Assembly: GCA_036244855.1 (NCBI GenBank)
Contig: BQKZ01001604.1
Span: 31,883 to 57,389, forward strand
DNA length: 25,507 nt
Source: Temnopleurus reevesii
Taxonomy: Eukaryota > Echinodermata > Echinoidea > Temnopleuroida > Temnopleuridae
Direction: 5' to 3'
In this document: positions 9,671 to 22,200 of the stretch, in pieces
How positions within the stretch are numbered: the stretch's first letter is position 1
How the letters are laid out: each line of letters begins with the position of its first letter
Translations under genes and position numbers: made by a program
Notes under the pieces: generated by a model
The model's input: the letters and a program-made list of their open reading frames with translations, nothing else
What the model was told of the DNA's origin: nothing
Database searches by the model: none

Positions 9671-10262
9671 CTGAAAAATCCTACTTCATACGATAAAATC
9701 CTTCAAGTTGGCAGCTCTACATAAACGCGTATGAGTTTATTGAGCTTGCTTTCCATGTTGTGTATCAACACTGGAATTGAAAGAAGTGGCAGACTCTGGT
9801 GCTCAAAATAGTTCATCTTCGTTGTGCTAGTGTGCAAAGGTGTACTGGTAGCAGGTATGTTCTTAATTGTATCGCTGAAAAATCCTACTTCATACGATAA
9901 AATCACACAAGTTGGCAGCTCTACATATATGAGTTTATCAAGTATTGATTTCTATGTTGTGTATCATCACTGGAGTTGAAAGAAATGGCAGATTCTAGTG
10001 CTCAGAATCGTCCTTATTTGTTGTGCTGGTGTGTAATGGTGTAATGGTAGCAGGTATGTTCTTAATTGTATTACTGAAAAATCCTACTTCATACGATAAA
10101 ATCCTACAATTTAGCAGATCTACCTAAACGCGTATGAGTTTATCAAGCTTGCTTTCCATGTTGTGTATCATCACTGGAGGTGAAAGAAATGGCAGGATCT
10201 ACTGCTCAAAAGCGTTGACTTCATCTTCGTTAAGCCAATGGGTAAAGGTGTAAAGATAGAAT
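9671..10262 (-). repeat. Three-copy 200-bp tandem repeat downstream of the RING gene stop
   Basis: Units begin at CTGAAAAATCCTACTTCATA near 9671, 9875 and 10074 (spacings about 204 and 199). Each contains GTATGAGTTTAT or a close variant and TTCCATGTTGTGTATCA. The array starts about 15 bp beyond the proposed stop codon at 10277, so it probably forms the 3' UTR or immediate downstream DNA. One unit has an open frame of 67 codons, the others have stops, so coding is unlikely. Each unit also carries GGATTTTTCAG on the minus strand, resembling an acceptor. Confidence 0.8.
9736..9741 (-). terminator. Possible AATAAA polyadenylation signal of the RING gene
   Basis: The minus strand reads AATAAA inside the last repeat unit, about 540 bp after the stop. 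The other two units have GATAAA at the same place. Many AT-rich hexamers exist nearby, so this is only a candidate. Confidence 0.25.
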
Positions 10263-10276
10263 GCATTTTCCTCCTC

Positions 10277-13200
10277 TCATAGGCCTGGGTCTCTCAATAG
10301 ACACTGCATTGACGAAAAGCACATAAGGCAGAAAGAGAGAGGAAGAATTGATAGAGAGACAAAGGGAAGATAGAAAGAAGGGAGTCAGAAGAAAGGAGTC
10401 CAGTAAAATGAAAGATAAAAGAGAAGAAGATAAGAAGAACACAGCATTGAGGGAATGTCCAAAAATAAGAATCGATAAGATTGGTGAGGGTTTAATAAAC
10501 AGATCCTACATTGGGTTTCTAAAATCATTTCACTTGTGGGAAATGTATGTGAAGCCATTTTTGTAACAATTACAAATGAAAAAAATGGCAAATTTTGATA
10601 GATTTTTATGTTCATCTTTAAAACCTAATCTTGTGAAATTTCTTTGTAAAATATCTGTTTCCACATGGTTCCTAACATAGTTGTGCATGCAATTACAATT
10701 GGTGCATGAATATGGCAAAAAAAATGGCAAAATTAAAATTGTTCGTTAATCAATGACGGTCAATTAAAATACATGTATTTTGTTTCCTATAAATTTTTTC
10801 CGCAAAATGTATACCACTCAAAATGCACATTTCAATCTGATTTGTAATTGCATCGTAACAAGATCAAATAGCATTTATCTAATTCTTACCTTCTTTTTCC
10901 TTGGGCAGTAGCAGCAGGCCCTGATGACAAAGAAGAGAAGATTCACATATTTCAAATGATGTTTATATACTTATTAAGCTAATGTACATTTATAAAGTCA
11001 TCATACATGTACATGTATCTATAATTGGAATCATCCCCTCCTTCCCCTTCAACTTGATGTCCACCCTCTCCCTCCCTTCCTTCCTTCATTCTTTTCTTCC
11101 TTCCTTTCTTCCTTGATTTCTTTCTCAATTCCTTCCTTCATATCCTTCCCCCTCTTCCTTTTCCCCTACTTTCTCCTATGCTTCCTAATCTACCTCCTCT
11201 CTCCCTCCCTCCATCTCTTCTTGTCCTCCCATCCTCTTCCTATTCCTTCATCTGCTGTTACTTGCACTGCCCCACTCTCCTCCTCTCTCTAATACCCTGG
11301 ATCCACTCCTCAAAATCATCCTCAACACTTCAACCACCATCGTCACCATTAAAATCATCATCATTACCATTAGCACCACCACCATCACCATCACCATCAT
11401 CCTCACCATCATCAACATCTTCATCACCATCATCACTATCATCATCACCATCACCATCATCACTATCATCATCACCATCACCATCGCCATCATCACCATC
11501 ATCACCATCACCATCGTCAGCATCACCATCATCATCATCATCACTATCATCACCGTCATCATCACCATCATCATCACTATCATCACCAACATCATCTCCA
11601 TCATCGTGGAATCTTACCATGTTGGGATATGTCCCATGACATATGGCGTTGTCTCATGATCTTTGTGGCAATGATCTCGGCATGAACGGCATATCCCTGA
11701 AGAAAAAAATATAAACACACCAAGAAACTAAAGATCTGCCGAACTCAAATCTATAAAATCCCTTACATATGCTGTATTTAAAAAAAAATCCTATTCTTGG
11801 CTTAGCACACTTTCCAACACTGTATCTCAAGGAATATAACAAACTATTTTGTCCAACCTGTGTCCTATTTTTACTGAAGATCCGCCTAAATAGAAAAAAA
11901 ATTCTACTGGATAGCTATGCGACATTTGACAGAATCTATGTGTCTATTAAAGTAAGATAAATTGAATCACATAATGTGATTTATTTTACTAATCATTGTC
12001 CCATTGGTTAAAACCGGTTTACAACATTTATATCATTATTACATTGTTCCCAAAATGATATATCCATTTCCAGAAATGCGTGTTTAGAGCAAATACATAA
12101 TTATTTATTTGCAACATATTGTTTAACACATAAACAACTTTGTGTAAATCATATAAAAGCATAGAAATATGAATATCTGTCAGAAATAGTACATCCATGC
12201 TATAAGCAAGCATTATTGCAAACAGGTATCACACATTCAACATACCCATAAATCTCTCTTTAAATGTATGTAGCATGAAAGACATAACCCTGAGCAAAAA
12301 GCAATTTTTGCACCCTTTTAATCTAAAATTTTGCAATCCTTACTCTGACCCACTCAAGCCCCTAAAGCCGCCCACTCCCCTACGGTACATGCATGCTTTC
12401 ACAAACGGATTTTAATTAAGAAACTTAAGGAAGTTTGCACAATTATTAATGAAACTCACAGTTGAATGAACAATCTTTGCAGGTGAAGTAATCCATCTTG
12501 TCTTCGCCCTCTTCATACAAAGCTGCAAAGCATGGTCTTGGCAGCTCACTAGTGGAGAAAGAAAAGACAAGTACCCTCAATTGCTTGAATGAACTAGATT
12601 ATACATATATTGCACCAGTGCACAAGCAGATAGCTTTTGAACCACAGGGGTGCCATTCAAATGCCATTCATGATGTTAATTTCCTTCAGCAAGAAATTCA
12701 TCCACAGTGTGCTGCACTCATCCCAGGTGTAAATGGGTATCTGGCAAAAAGAAATGCTTTAGCGTTCCTACACTAGTATAATGCTGTAGCTTAGCTACAT
12801 CCAGAGTAATAACATAACACATATCATCGAGCATAAAAGATTATGTAGTTTCCGCGTCACATAAATGGAACTGTTATCATTACAAAAGGTTTCTTCAGCA
12901 CAGCCATTGAAATAGTTTCTAAATGATGGCTCAATTTACAGTGCGTGAAACCTAGAGGCGATTATTAATTCACAGATAAATACAGTATTCTTATCAAAGA
13001 GCCAAACCAAACATCCGCCAACAATATATTACATTCTACTTCTACTCTTGTGTGGTTTTCTTTAAATGATACTTGATGTTATCCCTTCTCTGGAAATTAA
13101 ACAATTGTTGTGTACAAGAAACCTTCACAGAGGAAAATACTTCCATTCTGCAGAAGCTTGTTAACATGGTAGGATTCAGAAAGTAAGCACCATAATTCGT

Positions 13201-16200
13201 TCTATCCGTGCAAACCTAAAGGCTCCTTACCTTCTAAGTTTAATGTCACCAAAGATGACAATATCACTGCCTGGTTGAATGCCGTACTCTAAGACTGGGA
13301 TAGAATCTGCTGGCATCAAACAGATCAAATTGCTCTGGTCCGTGCTGTAAGGATTTTCTTGGCTCAGTAGAGTGAAGACGAGAGACTCGTCAACGACGAT
13401 GTTTCCCTTGGAATACGGCCTAGGGAAATGAAATATTTTGAACAGATGTGTGAGTTAACAGGGCGGACAAATGTCAATATACAATCAAAATTCATTTTGG
13501 TGTTCTCAATAATGGATACAAAGATGACAACCATTTCCGAATGCTCTTGAGGATAGAAATAAAAATATGAATCACCAAACAGCTGAACGAGATACATCCT
13601 AAGGAGAGAAAGCATGATAAAAATAGCCATTATCCTTTCATCCTGCAAAAATATTTGGCTAAGCTTTTAGGTGATTCACATTTATAATTCCATTTCATTC
13701 TGGAACAGTTGGCATCTCTGTGTATTGCACAATTCATGACTACTAGCCTTCTCTATGATTGTGAGTTTGAAGCAATCAAGTTTATAAGTGGAGGTGCCGT
13801 GGTGTAGTGGTCATGACTCTCGCCTTTCAACTAGAGGGTTGTAGGTTCGAGTCCCACCCAGGGCGTTAATTGCCTTCAGCAAGAAATTCATTCACATTGA
13901 GCTGCACTCAACCCAGGTGAGGTGAATGGGTACCTGGTAGGAATATTTATTCCCTCTATTCCTTGAAACGCCAAGTGCGCTGCATGGTGGCTGCCGGGCT
14001 AAAGCCAGGGTAATAATGCTGCAATTGTAGAGAGCTTAGGGAATTCTCATGAAGAGTTGATAAGCGCTATATAAAAGCTGTTCTGTCATATTATTATAAT
14101 GTCTTCCATGCTCTTTTGGATAAGGGACTGACAGGCAGCATAGCAGTGGTGGAAGACTGTTCCATAGTTATGAGCCTGGACATGCCAGAGCTCTATTTCA
14201 ATCCCTGATGCATTTATTTTTAAGGGGGTGTTGCTCAAAAGTTGCAATTGATCGCAAGTTGCAGTTGATCAGAACGCGCCAATAAAAAATCATTGTTTCA
14301 CGTGCTTCTTGTTAAATACGCATACCGTGCGCGAATGAAAATACGCGTTACAATTTGCAAAGTTGCAGTTGATTTGCAGTTGGTTTTGAGCAACACCCCC
14401 TAACTATGATAAGAAATATGCCCAGGACATGGGCAAAAATATTTGTGCTTATGCAGTCCCATGTGATATTTTTGTGATGGAGCACATTTTTTTCAAAATA
14501 CACAGTACAAAATAAATTAGAGATAATTCTATTGTATCACTTCAGAAAGGTCACACTTTTCAGGATTTGTACTGGAGCAAGATACTTCATTCGAAATCCT
14601 GCATGTGTATTGCATATTAATTTATTACAGTGTGCTTGATGTTCAAAACAGAGGCAGTTGGTTATTCACATTGTATAATATCTTGATAACAATTTTATAT
14701 ACATATTTTACCGTGATCCTTAACTTATCTTGAGCAGTGTACAGCTTTTACTCAACTAAAATAATTTCCAGCACTTGATTATTTTTCTTCAGAAAGTTAA
14801 ACTATATGGCATGGCCAATAGACATATTTCTTCTAAATTTCAAACTTTCAATCATTTTACAATTCTCTTAGGAGTTAGACACTTTTAATGAGGAAAATAA
14901 TAAAAAAATTTTTTTTATTTTTCTTTCAATTATTTTCTAATCACTCTTGGGAGTAAAAAAACCTTTAAATCAGAAAAGAAAATGAATTTTTTAACATTCT
15001 TTCAATTGTTTTTCTATACTCTTGTGAGATCAAAATTTCAAACAAGGAAAGGAAATTAATTTTCAGCAGTTCCACTTACCTTACTAGAAGATAATGGACA
15101 TTATTGTCTCTGAAAACAGCAATTCTGTCCTGCCTCTCTCGGATTCGAAGGAACAACATCTCTTTGATTTTGGACATGCTGAAAACAAAATATATGATAG
15201 ATTCATAATCAGTCAATATCTTCAGGGTCTGTTACACTACAGGCACATCATGAAATTTAATCCAACGGATAGTTCATTAAAAAATTAAAAAAGAGTTTGA
15301 GCTTTCGATCCTCGCTGAAACTTCATCATAAGCAAATGACAAGGAAATAAAGTGAACACACACAAAAAACGGAAGGCAACAAAATGAATGTTTCTTTTTC
15401 AGATCATGTTAACTCATTTCATTTCAAACATTTTAGATGCCCTCATATGGTAAAGAAATATTCTTTAAATTGAAGATAATTTCAAACATCATTTTGTGTA
15501 CAATGCCTCCAAACAGACATGACTTGAGATAAGCAAACAGGTTAAAGGGTATTGCCATATGCTTCTATCCTGCATCTAACCTGAGGAAATAATATACCTC
15601 AGTATCAATTCACAATACCTCAATGCATATTTTTAATCCTATTTCCATAGTAAGATAGTCTGTCATTTTAATCATTTTTTCTGTCAAGAAACCTTCAGCA
15701 TGTTCATTTGTAATTTCGAGCAATAAGTTTTGTTCAATTTCATGGGCGTTATCCATAACCAGAACCTCATATAAGGTTTAATCATAGCACTACAATGTTT
15801 CAGCCAAGCTAAACAGATACTTTATAGATGTTGATTCATTTGGTTTCTCAGCTGCAATATTGATGTAAGACCAGCTCTCCAACCACAATATCCTCCCACA
15901 CATTCTGAATAATTCAGTGACCGGTAGGATGCTAAAGGGTCGATAGGGGCTTACTTAAATACACAGTTGCCAACCGTTACGCAATATGCATGAGGCTAAA
16001 ATTAAAATGTGAATAATGCAACAGCTGAACAAAATTGAGAGTAATCATGACAACTATAACCATACATTCAGCCATTCACTTGTGATGAAATCCTTGAATT
16101 CATAATTTCAAAATTAACCTCATGCATATACCGGAATGGTTGGTATCTCTGTAAATATCTGAAGTTTGAGATAAATAGCAATTTGGCTTCTTACATGTAA

Positions 16201-19200
16201 TGCGGCTGCAAGACTAACTCTCATACCACGATATCCTTCCCATGCAGTTTGAAGAATACAGTGACTGTTAAGATGCTAAGGGTCGGAAGGTGCTCACATA
16301 AATACATAGCTGCCAACCATTCTAAAATATGCATGAGGTCCGAATTGACTCATAGAAACAGAGCTCTCAGCCATTTCCTCATAATGAAAGCCTTGAATTT
16401 ACATTAAAATCAACCTCATGAATTTTCGGGAATGGGTTGCACCTCTGTAAATATCTGAAGTTTGAGGTAAAATCGTGTGTTGCAATAAAAGTATTTCTTC
16501 TTACCTGTAATGCGGCTGCAAGACCATATTAAATCAAATCTCGGTAAACATCTGGAGTTAAAGGTAAAATAGCAATTGGTTTCTCACCTATAATGTGGTT
16601 GCAAGACAAGCTCTCCAACCAAAATGTCCTTCCCATACAGTCTGAAGAATACAGTCACTGGTAGAGTGCTAAGGGTCGGAAGATGCTCACATAAATATCT
16701 GGAGATTTCAAGAAATATAATAGCAAAAGTATTCACAGCTGAATTCCTACTGCAAATTGCATTGATAAACACTTTCAGTGCTCAGCTGTAAACACCTGAA
16801 TTCACCTTTATTAAAGTACTAAACCAAACTCCCGGTCGAACAATGTGAGTACTTGGCTGTGAAGAACTGATTTAAGGTAGACATTTTAGTGCTATATCAT
16901 GAACACCTGATTAACATATTGAGTGCTAAGCTAAGGATGCAATAATAAACCCTTTGAACACTGGTATAAAGAGTCAGTAAGTGATCATACAAATACATTC
17001 CAAGAAGAAAAATAGCAATAACATTCACATATCAGTTTTATTTCATAGAGCAATACAAAGATCTACACATGGTTTTACAAACCACTGGTAACCATTTCTT
17101 AGGTGTGATACAGCGCCAGTGTTTATCATGGAGTCTATTAAAGAAAGGATCATCAGTCATTCGTAAAGTCATGCATAGATGTACGAACAGCTTTAATATG
17201 AAACATAACCCCGAGTTTTCATGATACATTCCATGATGAAATGACTGTTAAGTGTTTTAAACCTAATCAGAATAGAAGGTTTGGATGTTCCCCCCTAGAC
17301 GTATCACACAATAAGTCCTCAATGCGAATTGCTACTGGAACAAAATTTCATGATGTTTTCCTTTCACTCATTACACTTTCGAGGCAAAATTCAGCATGCT
17401 TGTGTGATTGACTCGTAGAGTGCAAATCAATGTATTATCATAAAACAAAACTATTCACCTTTAAAGCCCAAATAAAGTTTTGGTAAAGATTAAGAAGTGT
17501 GAGTTTTATGGGATGAGTATCATGACATGTAATATATCTTACACACATATCGAGACCATAGCATAATTTCGTCATTAACTGATTGTTTTTTTGTAATTTA
17601 AATTTGACTGTTAGATCATACTTGGTGATAATGTTATTTTGTTTCTCATTGGGCACATGCTAGATTATTTTGGGGCTTCGACAAAGGAATAATAAGAAGG
17701 TATACAAAAATCAATTTCTGAAATTTTCATCCAATTCTAAGCATGAGAAGGTGTTATTTACAAGGAAAGAAAACATTGATTCAGTCTCGGGTCCCTGAGA
17801 ACAAGATTTTTTTGCATTTTGTATAACAATATCCAGGTACAGTGTAGATATATGTTACAACAGATGTTTCATTGTTGTTGGGTTGAATATCGCTGAAGTC
17901 GATGTCAAAGGACTTTTAGATATTAGTTCTTGGAATATTTTAGGCATTCCCTCAATTGACAAGAAACAAGATCTGTCTAAAGCCCATTATCAGATATATA
18001 TATATAGAATTGTCAAAATACCAGCACATTTCAAGACGTTGAAATTTAATTGACCATGGAACTTATTTCCAGTCAAACACTTCATCATACATGCACATAA
18101 AGGAGATATAAGTTACAATTTATAACTGAGAGATTGTAATATGGAAGAGAGAGAGGGTGAGAGAGAGGGTGAGAGAGAGAGAGAGAGAGAGAGAGATGAA
18201 ATAGATATTCCTGCTGAATTCTATTTAATTCCTCAACAGCAATAATGAAGACTTACTTGTCATAGCTATTTGCTAATAACTTCGTACATCTTTTGAACTC
18301 AGATGCTAATGTTGATTTCTTCTGTATCCATGCTTTTCCTATTCGAATAAAAGAAAAGGCAGAATCAGTTCACAGCTGGTAATATTAATGAAAGCAGGAT
18401 AGTGATAGGAAAAGAAGGGCGGAAAAGATGAAGAAGACAAAAAGAAAGAAGAAAAAGAGGAAAGAAGAAAACAGAAAGCGGAAGATGAGAAAGAGGAAGA
18501 AGAGAAAGAGAGAGAATAGAAAGGGACAGAAGGAGGAGTAGAAGGGGAATAGGAGGAAGAGAAGAGGAAGAAGGAAGAATAAAATAAGGAAGATGGTAGG
18601 AGGAGTAGAAAGAGGACAAGATGGCTGATTCAGCTAAAATCTTAATTTCAGTTTTCAGTAAGAGTGCATAATTTTAGTATTTTTTCTAAGTGGGCTTGGG
18701 TATTCTAGGGAATATGATCTTACTTTCTGTTTGACTCTCATCATCCTCCTTCTCCTCCAGTTCATCTATCTGCTGAAGGGCGTGGTCAAAATGCTTCTGA
18801 AACTGACCCTTGAGATTGCGGTAGTAGCGCTCATGCTCGACGATTCCAACACGGATGTGTTCTGTTCAAGATGGATTAAATAGAGAAAGAGTGAGGGACA
18901 AATTAAGCTCTTAGATGCCTAAAGTCTGATTACTATTAAACCCATTTATAATAATAATAATAATAATTTACAGCATTTATAACGCGCTTATCACAAATTA
19001 TGTCCCTAAGCGCGGAGAAAAAGAGAAAAACTGAGAAAGTTCAGCAAAGAATTATGTACATGTACAATTTACAATTCAATAACAACAACAGTTTGCATTT
19101 GTATTCTACATAGTGTGAGGGAGCTTGATAAGCTGAATTGTCTCTATTTGACAAATAAAAATGTTTTTAGCATGGACTTGAATTTTTCAGTTGATTCTGT

Positions 19201-22200
19201 GTCTTTAATGATGCAGATTGTTCCAAAGATGAGGGGAAGCTGTTGTTAATGATATTGAGATTAAAGTATACACTGTAATTATGAAATTCATGAGGGTGGG
19301 AGACAGGTGAAGGGAACAAAACTTTGGCACTTTCAATTTCCAATTTCCAATAGATGATAAATGATATATCTAGTCCTATGCAGTTATTCAATCATTTGTA
19401 TATGCAAGTATTGGTGGTATTTGTATATGCAAGTATTGGTGGTATTTGCATATATTTGTGATATTTATGTCTTTATGCATGAAAATTATCTCCCTGAACC
19501 TACAAAAATGTACAAGACAAACCAACACACAAATTTACAGATATTTCCTGTCATTCACACCAGGTTGAAAAAAACTTTAATACAGGTATTATATTTGATG
19601 CAGGATTGATAATGACAGGTGGTAATAGACCAAATGAATGAAATATCAGAGCAAAAAAAGGTCAAATTTGATGGAATCTCAAAAAGACCAGCATCTTTTT
19701 AATTACATCCAATTAAACCATTTAAAAAACAAACTTTAAGTTTAATTACTTATGGCCATTAATTTGCATGCCAAAACTGAAGGTTAGCTTGATAGTTTGC
19801 ATTTCACATGGGTCTGTCGATTTTAAATCCATTATTCTGAGAGCATGGTATTCAAAATGTTCAATCGTCTAAAAATTTAAAAAGGGGGCATTAGTTAAAA
19901 ACTTAGATTGCCTGAACCTGATAAATATGCTTCTGTGAGTACATTTTTACTGCTTTAAAACAGGATAAGGAATATCATAAATTGACCAGTAATATAAAAA
20001 GACCAATTGAATTTACAATACATAATAGCAAAATGTGAACCATAGAGACACAATCAATTTTCAGGTAATCATATCTCTGTAACCCCCCCCTCGACTAGCA
20101 AACACATTCAGAGATAATGTGCATGTTTCATTTTCGTAATTGAGAAAAAATTGCCTCTACATACACACATATTCTCTTTAGATTAATTAATTGTAAGTTC
20201 GTCAAATAATGACTCTGAGCATTACATGAAAATGTCAATACTCACTGTGTAATATCTTCTCTACCGGAGAAAGATCTGTACTTTTGTCTCCTGGTTTCTC
20301 TCCAACGCCAGGCATTTCAGAATCTGCATCACCTGAGCATTATAAGAACATTCATATCATAAGACAGGAACTGCAGGAGGTGCAATTTTACTATTAGTAT
20401 TATCATTATTATTGTTTTATGTGGAGGCGCCATGGTGTAGTGGTCGTGACTCTTGCCTTTCAACTAGAGGGTCGTAGGTTCAAATCCTACCCAGGGCGTC
20501 AATTTCCTTCAGCAAGAAATTCATCCACATTGTGCTGCACTCAACCCAGGTGAGGTGAATGGGTACCTGGCAGGAATATTTATTCTTTGAAATGCCAAGT
20601 GCGCCGTGAATGGCTGCCGGGCTAAAGCCAGGGTAATAATAATGTAAAGCGCCTTGAGCACTCAGCAGAGTGGATACGTGCGCTAGATAAATTGCATCTA
20701 TTATTATTATCCTTGCTTTTTCTTCTATGGCCCTTTTCCTACATTGGGTGACTTCAAGTACGGTGTTGAACGCTGGTGTTGGTGTTGCAGCAAAACCAAC
20801 ACCAGCCTCAACACCAAACTTGAAGTCTGTCGGTGTTTGGGGTAGACCTCGCAAGATTCTGATGTATTTCCGGTGGTTTCTGTATATTTTCTGTAAACTG
20901 ACAAACGGTGTTTGAGCTCGGTTTACGGACCGTTTTGCTCTCTCAACACCAACACCAACACCGAACACCGTACTTGAAGTCGCCCAGTATATGGCCAAAA
21001 GAACTGTATCATTACCCCAGTCCAAAGAAATCAATCTCAACCACACATAGCGCATTTCCTTAGCTACCTGGGGGGCTTCCACAACATCAGCCTAATGGGG
21101 TGTTGCTCAAAATCAACTGCAAATCAACTGCAACTTTGCAAATTGTAACACGCATTTTCATTCGCGCAAGATATGTGCATTAACAAGACGCTCATGAAAC
21201 AATGATTTTAATTGGCGCATTCCGATCAACTGCAACTTGCGATCAATTGCAACTTTTGAACAACACCCCTTTAGTTACAGTCGTGATGACAATCTGCATA
21301 TCCTACCAGGTACCCATTTGAACACCTGGGTTGAGTGAAGCACAGTGTGGATAAATTTCTTGCTGAAGAAAATTAAACCCATGGGCGAGATTCGAACCAC
21401 TGATCTTCTAGTTGAGAGGAGAGAGTGAGAAGCACTACACCACAGCGCATTTTCTTTTGGATAGGTATATGCACCCAAGTACAAGAACAGCAGGAATGAT
21501 GAATGATGGGATTTCCATTTGTAAAGAACGTCCAACCCACACTCCCAATAACTTTTTTTTTCTACAGAAGCATTGCTGGTACGAAAACCTTTCCATTCAT
21601 TTACAATTATCATCAAATTATCAAAAATCTCAGTCTTGGAAACATTGTTTCATATGAAAAATTATAGTCATAAATGCTAAAATACAATGTTTTACTTTCA
21701 GAAATACAATATCAACCTAATATTTTTAAAGTTTATAGAGCTCTCTATCTTTAAAAAGAAATATTATGAGGCAGATAGACATATAAATTAAGGCTTTCAG
21801 TAAGCCTTCATTCCATTTCAATTCTACATTCTTTTGTTTGATTTTTTTTGGGTGCATAGAGATTATACAGTCAAACCTGTCTACAGATACATGTAGTGGC
21901 CATCCAAAGCAAATTGAATAAATGGCCACTCTAGACAGGTGACCTCTATGGACAGATTTTGTAACACACACTTTCATCTGAAGGGAACCAATTTAGGTGG
22001 CCACTATAGACCAGTGGCTGCTATAGACAGGATTGAATGAATCACGTCAAAAATAAAACTGCATGAATATTGTGTGTTTAGACTGAACAAGAAGTACAGT
22101 CAAACCTGCTTTAGCGACCACCTGTCCATCAATAAAACCATCTTTATCTACAGTGTACTCTCTAGAAAGCAATTTAGATGTAAATGAACCTGTTTGTAGA

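Noticed and set aside
9703..9906. 67-codon frame as a last exon of the RING gene
   Set aside because: The other two units of the same repeat carry stops, and the acceptor-like site gives an early stop in the phase left by exon 11. The exon at 10277-10303 fits better, beginning with a Cys expected after the CCYC motif.
11178..11639. Ser/Pro-rich and Met/Val- or Asp/Gly-rich frames on both strands
   Set aside because: These are translations of the polypyrimidine tract and the ATC microsatellite. The true coding part here is only exon 10, which starts at 11618 on the minus strand.
13789..13862. Functional tRNA gene
   Set aside because: A and B boxes are present, but the head is followed by a conserved SINE body and the same unit recurs at 20421 and 21303, so it is a SINE promoter and not a tRNA gene.
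18365..18619. Ser/Leu-rich frame, minus strand
   Set aside because: Translation of the polypurine tract. Composition alone keeps it open.
20480..21082. Longest open frame of the window (200 codons, minus strand)
   Set aside because: It runs through the SINE at 20421 and the hairpin MITE at 20741 and is explained by them. It has no conserved domain motif and lies in an intron of the RING gene.
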